Of a DNA stretch of 7,283 bases, positions 1 through 5,822 are shown one piece after another. The stretch is taken from assembly GCA_900754145.1 (NCBI GenBank), contig CAAEBW010000022.1, positions 1 to 7,283 on the forward strand, given 5' to 3'. The translations under genes and the position numbers were made by a program. The stretch comes from Clostridia bacterium (GTDB taxonomy: Bacteria; Bacillota; Clostridia; Oscillospirales; Acutalibacteraceae). Every line of letters begins with the position of its first letter. Within the stretch, counting starts at the first letter, position 1. A model generated the notes under the pieces. It worked only from the letters and a program-made list of their open reading frames with translations. It was not told the origin of the DNA and searched no databases.

Positions 1-112
1 ATTTCCCTTTTTTCTTATTTTTTACCATACTTACGATAATTGCCGCAACGACAGCAATCAAAACAGCGCAGATAATAACCGTTGCAATATTCTCGCTTAG
101 CCAAGCTAACAT
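1..112 (-). CDS. FeoB-associated small membrane protein (partial, C-terminus outside window)
   Basis: This gene is too short for routine ORF calling here and is cut off by the window start after 37 codons. It begins with ATG at 112, with an AGGAGGT ribosome binding site at 119-125 six bases upstream, and starts 25 bases after the feoB stop. The visible protein is a short N-terminus (MLAWLSENIA), one hydrophobic helix of about 20 residues (roughly 10-29), then a lysine-rich stretch (KNKKKGK). That layout and its position directly after feoB match the FeoB-associated Cys-rich membrane protein family, in which a Cys-rich tail follows the basic stretch. The tail would lie beyond the window, so no tail cysteine can be seen. 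The family's role is not settled; an accessory role in Feo-mediated Fe(II) uptake is inferred from its constant linkage to feoB. The assignment is an inference from layout and context. Confidence 0.8.
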   Translation of the reverse strand, partial: MLAWLSENIATVIICAVLIAVVAAIIVSMVKNKKKGK

Positions 113-137
113 ATTCTTACCTCCTGTTCACAGACGT

Positions 138-2285
138 TTATTTTGTCACCTTAACGCTCTTTGTAAGCCTTGTAGCCTCTGAATAGCGCTTGAAGAAGAG
201 CATATACACGATGACCGCGAGAACTGCTAAAGCCGCAATCAGACCGATTACATTAAGCTTTCCCGTAAAAACGCAACCGAACTGATAAATCATCAGGGAT
301 ACCGCATAGGCAAACACGCATTGATAGCCTATAGCAAACCATGTCCATTTAGCGGAGTTCATCTCACGCTTAATAGCGCCAATCGCCGCAAAGCAGGGCG
401 CGCAAAGCAGATTAAACACCAAGAATGAATATGCGGCAAGGCGGGTCATACCCTCAAAGTCAAGGACTCCGAACACACCGACAACCTCTTCCTTAGCAGC
501 AAGTCCCATAATGGTTGCAACCGTCGCCTTGATGTTGCCGAAGCCGAGCGGGGCAAAAATCCGGCAAACAGCGCCGCCTATCATACCAAGCAGGCTGTCC
601 TCAAGCTCCATTTCGGTGCTGAAGGTAAATGAGCCGTCTACTCTTCCGAAGCAGGAGCCCGCCCAGATGACGATAGAGGAAAGAAGTATTATAGTTCCCG
701 CCTTTTTGATAAAGGACCACGCGCGTTCCCACATAGAGCGCAAAAGATTGCCGACAGTAGGTAGGTGGTACGCGGGCAGCTCCATAACAAAGGGAGCGGG
801 ATCGCCCGCAAACATTTTGGTCTTTTTGAGCATAATGCCCGAAATGATTATAGCGGCGATACCTATGAAATAAGCGCTGGGGGCTACCCACCACGCGCCG
901 CCGAACAAAACCGAGGCTATGAGCGCGATAATCGGAAGCTTTGCTCCGCAGGGAATAAAGGTTGTGGTCATAATCGTCATACGGCGGTTGCGCTCGTTTT
1001 CAATGGTACGGGATGCCATAATCCCGGGAACGCCGCAGCCTGTGCCTATAAGCATTGGGATAAAGGACTTGCCGGAAAGACCGAACTTGCGGAAAATACG
1101 GTCAAGCACGAAGGCGATTCGCGCCATGTACCCGCAGGCTTCAAGGAAGGCAAGGAGAATAAAGAGCACAAGCATCTGCGGTACAAAGCCGAGAACCGCG
1201 CCGACACCGCCGATAATGCCGTCAATAAGCAGGCTGTTAAGCCAATCGGGAGTACTCAAAGCTTGAAGCCCTTGTTCCGCAAGCACCGGAATACCGGGCA
1301 CCCATACGCTGTCGATACCGAACAGATGCCAGCCCTCTCCGAACAGACCGTCGTTCGCCCAGTCGGTCGCAAAGGTGCCGACGGTGGAAACCGAGATATA
1401 ATATACCAAAAACATAATTACTGCGAAAATCGGGAGTGCTGCAAAACGGTTAGTTACAACCCTATCTATTTTATCGGAGGTAGAAAGCTTACCGGCTGAT
1501 TTTTTCTTGTAACAGCCCTTTATTATCTGACCGATATAAATATAGCGCTCGTTGGTGATAATGGACTCCGCGTCGTCATCCAGCTCGTCTTCAACCGCCT
1601 TTATATCGGTTTCGATATGCTCCGGAACCGACTTATCAAGCTTAATCTGTTCAAGCACCTTGTCATCCCGCTCAAAAAGCTTGATTGCGTACCAACGCTG
1701 CTGTTCCTCGGGTAAATTATGTACCGCCGCTTCTTCAATATGTGCAAGAGCGTGCTCCACAGTTCCCGAAAAGGTGTGCATAGGAACGGTTTTGCCGTTT
1801 TTTGCCGCATCGATTGCCGCTTCTGCCGCCTCAATAATTCCTGTGTTTTTGAGAGCGGAAATTTCCACCACCCTGCAGCCAAGCTCGCGGGAGAGCTCCG
1901 CCGTATTGATTTTATCTCCGTTCTTCTTCACAACATCCATCATATTAATGGCAACTACAACAGGTATACCAAGCTCTGTAAGCTGTGTTGTAAGATACAG
2001 ATTTCTTTCAAGGTTTGTTCCGTCAATGATGTTAAGAATAGCGTCGGGACGCTCGGTGATAAGATAATTTCTTGCCACCACCTCCTCCAATGTGTAGGGA
2101 GAAAGGGAGTAAATACCGGGCAGGTCGGTAATCACAACATCGTTGTGCTTTTTAAGCTTGCCTTCCTTTTTTTCTACCGTAACGCCCGGCCAGTTTCCTA
2201 CAAACTGATTAGAGCCGGTCAGTGCGTTGAACAGGGTTGTTTTTCCGCTGTTCGGGTTACCCGCAAGGGCAATTCGCAAATCCAT
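138..2285 (-). CDS. feoB: Ferrous iron transport protein B (FeoB)
   Basis: FeoB is the membrane permease of the Feo system and carries Fe(II) into the cytoplasm, coupled to an N-terminal G-protein domain. The 715-residue length is normal for the family. G motifs are visible: G1 GNPNSGKT at 9-16, G3 DLPG at 54-57, G4 NMMD at 114-117 and SALK at 142-145 as G5. A helical cytosolic linker (about 165-270) precedes the membrane part, which starts near 280. The conserved membrane motifs are present, including GTGCGVPGIMASRT at 413-426, FIPCGAKLPI at 442-451 and LCAPCFAAIGAI at 627-638, with their conserved cysteines. The protein ends in a hydrophobic helix and a basic tail. The start is supported by GAGGA at 2293-2297, seven bases upstream. 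It lies 84 bases after feoA, with an operator-like dyad in the gap, and is followed by the small FeoB-associated gene. No frameshift or missing key residue was seen. Confidence 0.98.
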   Translation of the reverse strand: MDLRIALAGNPNSGKTTLFNALTGSNQFVGNWPGVTVEKKEGKLKKHNDVVITDLPGIYSLSPYTLEEVVARNYLITERPDAILNIIDGTNLERNLYLTTQLTELGIPVVVAINMMDVVKKNGDKINTAELSRELGCRVVEISALKNTGIIEAAEAAIDAAKNGKTVPMHTFSGTVEHALAHIEEAAVHNLPEEQQRWYAIKLFERDDKVLEQIKLDKSVPEHIETDIKAVEDELDDDAESIITNERYIYIGQIIKGCYKKKSAGKLSTSDKIDRVVTNRFAALPIFAVIMFLVYYISVSTVGTFATDWANDGLFGEGWHLFGIDSVWVPGIPVLAEQGLQALSTPDWLNSLLIDGIIGGVGAVLGFVPQMLVLFILLAFLEACGYMARIAFVLDRIFRKFGLSGKSFIPMLIGTGCGVPGIMASRTIENERNRRMTIMTTTFIPCGAKLPIIALIASVLFGGAWWVAPSAYFIGIAAIIISGIMLKKTKMFAGDPAPFVMELPAYHLPTVGNLLRSMWERAWSFIKKAGTIILLSSIVIWAGSCFGRVDGSFTFSTEMELEDSLLGMIGGAVCRIFAPLGFGNIKATVATIMGLAAKEEVVGVFGVLDFEGMTRLAAYSFLVFNLLCAPCFAAIGAIKREMNSAKWTWFAIGYQCVFAYAVSLMIYQFGCVFTGKLNVIGLIAALAVLAVIVYMLFFKRYSEATRLTKSVKVTK

Positions 2286-2306
2286 AATTCTTTCCTCACT
2301 TTCTGA

Positions 2307-2320
2307 TTAGCATCCGCTAA
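2307..2320. promoter_or_regulatory. Operator-like dyad 3 (TTAGC-N4-GCTAA) ahead of feoB
   Basis: The plus strand reads TTAGC ATCC GCTAA here, a perfect 5-bp inverted repeat around a 4-base spacer. An extra A/T-type match lies on one side and CC on the other. It has the same core and spacing as the two dyads ahead of the first FeoA-like gene. It ends 21 bases upstream of the feoB ATG, much like dyad 2, which ends 25 bases upstream of its gene. I infer a binding site for the same regulator, giving feoB a separate level of control. No convincing promoter accompanies it. Confidence 0.55.
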
Positions 2321-2330
2321 CCAACGTTTT

Positions 2331-2354
2331 AAAAAATACGGGGTTTTCTTCCCC
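2331..2354 (-). terminator. Weak GC hairpin plus U-run between feoA and feoB
   Basis: In the transcribed strand GGGG (2354-2351) and CCCC (2343-2340) can pair around a 7-base loop (AAGAAAA), followed by GTA and six Ts (2336-2331). The order hairpin then U-run is that of an intrinsic terminator, but four base pairs is short. At best it would be a partial attenuator that lowers feoB relative to feoA, and it may be chance. It lies just upstream of dyad 3. Confidence 0.22.
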
Positions 2355-2369
2355 TTAATCCGTTTGAGC

Positions 2370-2591
2370 CTATTCTATTTCAATCATTTCCGCGTCTGCC
2401 TTGCGAAGGGAAAGCTCATAACCGCGGACGGTAACTTCAATCGGGTCGCCCAGGGGCGCTACCTTGCGGATATGTACCTCAACACCCTTAGTAAGCCCCA
2501 TATCCATAATACGACGCTTGACCGCTCCCTCGCCGTGGAGCTTTACAACCCTTACCGTATCGCCGACATTTGCTGTTTTAAGCGTTTTCAT
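2370..2591 (-). CDS. feoA: Ferrous iron transport protein A (FeoA)
   Basis: FeoA is a small cytosolic protein with an SH3-like beta barrel that supports FeoB-dependent Fe(II) uptake, probably by contacting FeoB. At 73 residues this copy has the usual single-domain length. It begins MKTLKTANVGDTVRVVKL and contains the typical RRIMDMGLTKGVEV block (about 27-40). It then has the beta-rich PIEVTVRGYELSLRKADA block, which is the normal FeoA ending. The start at 2591 is supported by AAGGAGG at 2601-2607, nine bases upstream. It is the second of two adjacent FeoA-domain genes, 43 bases after the first, and precedes feoB by 84 bases. Of the two copies this is the closer to classical FeoA, so it receives the gene symbol. 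Confidence 0.95.
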   Translation of the reverse strand: MKTLKTANVGDTVRVVKLHGEGAVKRRIMDMGLTKGVEVHIRKVAPLGDPIEVTVRGYELSLRKADAEMIEIE

Positions 2592-2604
2592 TCCTGTTCT
2601 CCTC

Positions 2605-2620
2605 CTTAATATATATTAAG
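2605..2620. repeat. 16-bp AT-rich perfect palindrome between the two feoA genes
   Basis: CTTAATATATATTAAG reads identically on both strands. It lies in the 43-base gap between the two FeoA-domain genes, and its downstream edge merges with the AAGGAGG ribosome binding site of feoA. If it folds in RNA it would sequester part of that site, but an all-A/U stem with essentially no loop is weak. It lacks the GTTAGC/GCTAAC core of the other dyads, so it is probably not the same operator. Function is unknown and chance is possible in AT-rich spacer. Confidence 0.4.
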
Positions 2621-2634
2621 ACTGTCGCAGAAAA

Positions 2635-2847
2635 TCAAATCATAATTTTCTGCGCCATTTCCTTACTTACTGCAACGCGGGATTCCTTGACATTGACAAT
2701 GACATTCCCGCCGATGGTGTTAATCACCGTAACAGCTCCTCCCGCAACAAAACCGAGATTTTCGAGGTGAGCCTTGACCTCCTGCTTTCCGCCGATTTTT
2801 TTTATGATATTTTCTTCTCCGACAACTGCCAGTGTAAGCGGCATCAT
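2635..2847 (-). CDS. FeoA-domain protein, first gene of the feo operon
   Basis: This 70-residue protein is a second, more divergent FeoA-like SH3 domain. It starts MMPLTLAVVGEENIIKKIGG, continues with the FeoA-type block VKAHLENLGFVAGGAVTVIN (about 24-43), and ends with a beta-rich VIVNVKESRVAVSKEMAQKI segment. No membrane segment or signal peptide is visible. The start at 2847 has GAGGGA at 2855-2860, about seven bases upstream; the adjacent second Met is a less favoured alternative. It is the promoter-proximal gene, about 75 bases after the predicted transcription start. Paired FeoA genes before feoB are common in Clostridia and other anaerobes. Whether both contact FeoB or one has a regulatory role cannot be read from sequence. 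The family call is secure, the individual role is not. Confidence 0.93.
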   Translation of the reverse strand: MMPLTLAVVGEENIIKKIGGKQEVKAHLENLGFVAGGAVTVINTIGGNVIVNVKESRVAVSKEMAQKIMI

Positions 2848-2872
2848 ATTATATTCCCTCTTTTCGCCTTAA

Positions 2873-2886
2873 TTAGCATATGCTAA
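2873..2886. promoter_or_regulatory. Operator-like dyad 2 (perfect 14-bp palindrome) in the feo leader
   Basis: TTAGCATATGCTAA is a perfect 14-bp palindrome: TTAGC and GCTAA around ATAT. It lies in the 5' untranslated leader, centred about 43 bases after the predicted start site and ending 25 bases before the first FeoA-like ATG. It shares core and spacer length with dyad 1, whose centre is 34 bp away, and with dyad 3. I infer a second operator for the same iron-responsive regulator, allowing cooperative binding or a roadblock. Confidence 0.65.
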
Positions 2887-2898
2887 CTCAGCGACTTA

Positions 2899-2928
2899 AA
2901 TATAGGTTAGCCCCCGCTAACCTATATT
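2899..2928. promoter_or_regulatory. Operator-like dyad 1 over the feo transcription start
   Basis: Perfect 13-bp arms, AATATAGGTTAGC and its reverse complement, flank a 4-base all-C/G spacer. The dyad begins at the base directly after the -10 box and covers the predicted +1 near 2922, an ideal place for a repressor. The half-site TAGGTTAGC resembles the half-site of DtxR/IdeR boxes (TTAGGTTAG). However, the two half-sites are about five bases further apart than in the classical 19-bp box, so the regulator family is an inference. The feo transcript would begin GGUUAGC and could fold into a 5'-terminal hairpin. Read through from the flippase gene, the full 13-bp stem could also form but lacks a clear U-run. 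Confidence 0.75.
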
Positions 2929-2957
2929 ATTATATCTATGTACCTTCCTTTTGTCAA
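2929..2957 (-). promoter_or_regulatory. Consensus housekeeping promoter of the feo operon
   Basis: The minus strand has TTGACA (2957-2952), exactly 17 bases, then TATAAT (2934-2929), a full match to the sigma-A/sigma-70 consensus. Transcription is predicted to start near 2922, giving a leader of about 75 bases before the first FeoA-like ATG. The -35 box contains the flippase stop codon TGA (2956-2954), so the two units abut with no spacer. Such a strong promoter normally needs repression, which fits dyad 1 lying over the start site. Confidence 0.9.
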
Positions 2958-4417
2958 TAGTTTTTTCTAATTTTTTTCAAAAATCCGCCCACGGTCTGAT
3001 CGGCGACTTCCCTGACAAGCGACTCCCTAACAAGGTATAAAACAAGCCCGTAAACGCCGAAAAAGAGAACCGCGCTTACCGCTAATGTTAAAAACGACCC
3101 TAACCCGCCCCATATTTTCATCGGGATAACTGCCGCACAGCCCGCCGTCAAGGCAAGGATTATTTTTAAGTACGAAAGCTGAGAAAAAATCGAGGCAACC
3201 GTCTTTCTGAGCACATAAAATTGCACGGCGAGAACAACCGCCTCTGCCGCAAGAGTACCGATTGCGGCGCCCGAAGCCGAGAGACGGGGTATCAACAAAG
3301 CGTTTGCCGCCAGATTTATCACAGCACCCGCTATTTCGGAGTAAAGCACGCACTTTTCCTTACCGAGCGGGACTAAGACCTGAATTCCTAAAACATTTGT
3401 AATTCCTATAAGAATAACAGTAGGAGTGATTATGCGCATCGGAACAACCGACGGCAGGAACTCCCCGCCCGAAAGCAGTATTATGCTTTCCCGCGCAAAA
3501 ATAATGAAAAAGACGCTTAAGGGCAGCGCTAAAATAAAAACAAAATTAAGCGCTTTTTTTACCACCGCATAAAATTCGTCCCACTTGTTTTCCGCCGCCA
3601 TACAGGACATACGCGGTAAAAGCACGGTGCCGAGCGAAGTGACCAGCGAGCAAAGAATATTTTTCACCTTGACCGCTGTTGTATAATATCCGACATCGGT
3701 ATCATTTTTAATAAATCCGAGCATAACCGTATCAAGATTTGTATAAACAGTAGTTGCGATAGACATCGCAAAAAATACCCAGATAGCCTTCAAATGGCGC
3801 TTGATATTATATTCGCCTACAGACCGCAGAGATACAAACCGCCTTAAGCGTATAAAATTCATAAGGCTTGACCCTGTTGAGGCAATAATAGATATACCGC
3901 CGTAGATGACATAATCCTCGGGCGAATGAACAAAGGCAAACATTGCGGCGACCGATACTATCTTAAATAGAATTGAAACGGCGGTAATATAGGAATACTG
4001 CTCAAGGGCTTTATACAGCCATTCTACGCCTATGGTATTAAACAGCACTGTAAGACCCGTAATGAGTAGCAGGGGCTTTTCTGCGCTTAATCTCGGCACC
4101 GTAAAGAGAGCCGCCGCAAAAACGGCATAAACTATAACCGTCATTGCTCCGTTAATCAGCATTATTTCCTGAACGGTCTGTGAAAGCTTTTTCTTATCGT
4201 CCCGAACACGCGCGCAGGCGCTTATACCGTAGGTCGGTATGCCGAGCTGAGCAAACATCGCAAAGTAGTAAACAACCGAGGCTGCGAAGGATACCTTACC
4301 GATATTCTCAGGTCCCAATATTCTTGATACATACGGATAGGTTATAAGCGGAAAGATAAAGGAGGACGCCGTGAGCAGCGAGTTCATTAAAAAATTGAAT
4401 TTTGTAGAATGCTTCAT
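2954..4417 (-). CDS. Wzx-type polysaccharide flippase
   Basis: This is an integral membrane protein of the oligosaccharide flippase family (MATE/MviN-like fold). The family moves lipid-linked polysaccharide repeat units from the inner to the outer face of the membrane. The N-terminus carries the family signature: NSLLTASSFIFPLITYPYV followed by SRILGPENIGKVSF, then QLGIPTYGI and a basic loop RDDKKKL. About 12 to 14 hydrophobic segments follow, and the protein ends in a basic tail. I chose ATG 4417 (487 residues), 4 bases after the upstream stop, because homologues start close to this point. ATG 4444 (496 residues, overlapping the polymerase gene) is the alternative; neither has a clear Shine-Dalgarno, which suggests translational coupling. 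Substrate cannot be read from sequence. It is the last gene of the polysaccharide run, and its stop codon lies inside the feo -35 box. Confidence 0.92.
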   Translation of the reverse strand: MKHSTKFNFLMNSLLTASSFIFPLITYPYVSRILGPENIGKVSFAASVVYYFAMFAQLGIPTYGISACARVRDDKKKLSQTVQEIMLINGAMTVIVYAVFAAALFTVPRLSAEKPLLLITGLTVLFNTIGVEWLYKALEQYSYITAVSILFKIVSVAAMFAFVHSPEDYVIYGGISIIASTGSSLMNFIRLRRFVSLRSVGEYNIKRHLKAIWVFFAMSIATTVYTNLDTVMLGFIKNDTDVGYYTTAVKVKNILCSLVTSLGTVLLPRMSCMAAENKWDEFYAVVKKALNFVFILALPLSVFFIIFARESIILLSGGEFLPSVVPMRIITPTVILIGITNVLGIQVLVPLGKEKCVLYSEIAGAVINLAANALLIPRLSASGAAIGTLAAEAVVLAVQFYVLRKTVASIFSQLSYLKIILALTAGCAAVIPMKIWGGLGSFLTLAVSAVLFFGVYGLVLYLVRESLVREVADQTVGGFLKKIRKNY

Positions 4418-4421
4418 AATA

Positions 4422-5822
4422 TCAGTTGTTCGGCTGCGTTTCATTTTTTAATGAAAGCAGGTATAAAGCAGAGCCTAAAAACAGCCAAAACAGCATGGTA
4501 TTAGGCGTTTGCTGATAGAACATAGTACCTTGGAAGAGTGCACTTATTACAAGCGAGCACACAATGACGGTACAAATAAATATTGTCGGGAACTCCTTTT
4601 CATCGGTTCGCCATATACCGCAAAGTATTCGCTTAGCAACCGTTATCGCCAGCACCAAAACCAAAAGAATTCCCGGGATACCCTGTGCGGCAAACACATT
4701 CAAATAATCGTTGTCAAGCGTATTAAACTCCCAAAGACCGTTAGAGACAATATACGAATCCGGCATATTTTCCTTTGCATAGGGGACCAAGCCGACAAAT
4801 GAAACCCCTGTCAAGGGCTTGCTTAAAGCTATTTCAATACCCGACTGCCAGATATCCAGCCTTCGGTTAGAGACATCACCCTCAAGGTCATACCCACGAT
4901 CTACCAACAGATTCTTATAAAAATTGTTTTCCTCCGAGCAGACGGTTTTTATAACGGAATTATATCCCTTTTGAATAAGCTTCGGCGTTACAAAACCGCC
5001 CGCAAACACCATAGCTGCCGCGGCAACACATACGGCTTTTTTAAGGATACCCTTGAAGCCTTTTTCTTTGCCGTATTTACGAAGAGAATAAAAGAAGAGC
5101 GCAAAAGCCGCCAAACAGCCCAAGGTTACCATACCGTTACGCGAATCGGAAAGCGCAATATAGAAAAGCATCAAAGCAATATCAATGCAAAGAAGGGCGG
5201 TGATAATTTTTTTCTTGAAACATCGGATAAAATAAACCGAAATTACGATGGAGATACCGCACATAACGGCGCCTAAATTCGGGTCCTGAAACGCTCCCCA
5301 AAGTCTGCCCGCAAAGAAGCCCGAGGCAACCTCGTAATTCGCGTTATCGGGGTCCCGGTACGAAACCGAGTAGCCTGTAAAAAGCATCCAATAGCTTATA
5401 AGGGTCAAAACCGTAACACAAATCAGATAAAAAGAGGCGGTGAAACGAAGCTCCCTCTCAATATCAGCCCTTGTTCTGCCCGGGTCCTTGACAAAAAGAA
5501 GTAAAAAATAAAAGGTCCATAATATAAATACTACAATACTGTTTTTATTAAAATAGCGGAAATTCATTAAAGCCGAAAAGGCGAAGCTTACAAGCAGAAA
5601 AACAAGCCATATCAGTCCCGTAGCTTTAATGAAGCGTTTTGCGAGCATCAACCTCCAAATAACAAGCAGACCGCCCAAGAGGAAGGTCGGATACATTACA
5701 AAAGATATTATCGGTGTACCGTAGGTAAGGTTGCAGGCACCGAGAAACAAATAAATTAAAAACAGTATATCGAAAATCGCTTCGATTTTTATTCTTAGAG
5801 TATGATTTTCTATCAGCTTCAT
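4422..5822 (-). CDS. Wzy-type polysaccharide polymerase (O-antigen ligase superfamily)
   Basis: This 466-residue polytopic membrane protein most likely polymerises undecaprenyl-linked repeat units on the outer face. It has about ten or more hydrophobic segments and a large external loop at about 282-375, the layout of Wzy/WaaL proteins. Family-type motifs are visible: GAFQDPNLGA at 176-185, SDSRNGM at 225-231, and SNRRLDIWQSGIEIALSKPL at 318-337 leading into TGVSF. LDNDYLNVFAAQGIPG follows at 369-384. In many relatives the last block begins with His-Asn (HN..L); here the position is Asp-Asn. The start at 5822 overlaps the preceding stop by 4 bases (ATGA) and has AGGAGG at 5833-5838, ten bases upstream. 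A ligase role is less likely, because a Wzx flippase follows directly and no lipid A core pathway is expected in a Gram-positive cell. Confidence 0.88.
   Translation of the reverse strand: MKLIENHTLRIKIEAIFDILFLIYLFLGACNLTYGTPIISFVMYPTFLLGGLLVIWRLMLAKRFIKATGLIWLVFLLVSFAFSALMNFRYFNKNSIVVFILWTFYFLLLFVKDPGRTRADIERELRFTASFYLICVTVLTLISYWMLFTGYSVSYRDPDNANYEVASGFFAGRLWGAFQDPNLGAVMCGISIVISVYFIRCFKKKIITALLCIDIALMLFYIALSDSRNGMVTLGCLAAFALFFYSLRKYGKEKGFKGILKKAVCVAAAAMVFAGGFVTPKLIQKGYNSVIKTVCSEENNFYKNLLVDRGYDLEGDVSNRRLDIWQSGIEIALSKPLTGVSFVGLVPYAKENMPDSYIVSNGLWEFNTLDNDYLNVFAAQGIPGILLVLVLAITVAKRILCGIWRTDEKEFPTIFICTVIVCSLVISALFQGTMFYQQTPNTMLFWLFLGSALYLLSLKNETQPNN

Noticed and set aside
511..1266. Other open frames on both strands within feoB (511-873, 601-894, 919-1266, and 1601-1882)
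   Set aside because: All are shadows of the feoB reading frame with no recognisable protein family.
765..1499. Plus-strand open frame of 244 codons inside feoB
   Set aside because: It is antisense to the well-conserved membrane domain of feoB. Its product is rich in Arg, Gly, Asn and His with no recognisable domain, as expected from the reverse of a membrane-protein gene.
1552..2306. Two plus-strand open frames (1552-2067 and 1719-2306) antisense to the feoB G domain
   Set aside because: They lie opposite a strongly conserved GTPase domain. The first is a Ser-rich low-complexity product, and neither has a ribosome binding site or family match.
2364..2609. Plus-strand open frame of 81 codons opposite feoA
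   Set aside because: It is fully antisense to a clear feoA gene and its product has no family features.
2899..2928. Strong intrinsic terminator for the polysaccharide operon
   Set aside because: The inverted repeat is excellent but is followed by TAAGTC and not by a T-run, and it sits exactly over the feo start site. Operator is the better reading, with terminator activity left as a minor possibility.
2307..2928. Fur boxes
   Set aside because: The dyads have a TTAGC/GCTAA core and do not resemble the GATAAT-type repeats of Fur sites.
2848..2953. Riboswitch in the leader of the feo operon
   Set aside because: The leader is only about 75 bases and is dominated by two palindromes. I could not recognise any conserved metal-sensing riboswitch core in it.
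3027..3353. Minus-strand open frame of 108 codons within the flippase gene
   Set aside because: It lies in another frame of the flippase gene; the product is Arg/Gly/Cys rich and unlike a real protein.
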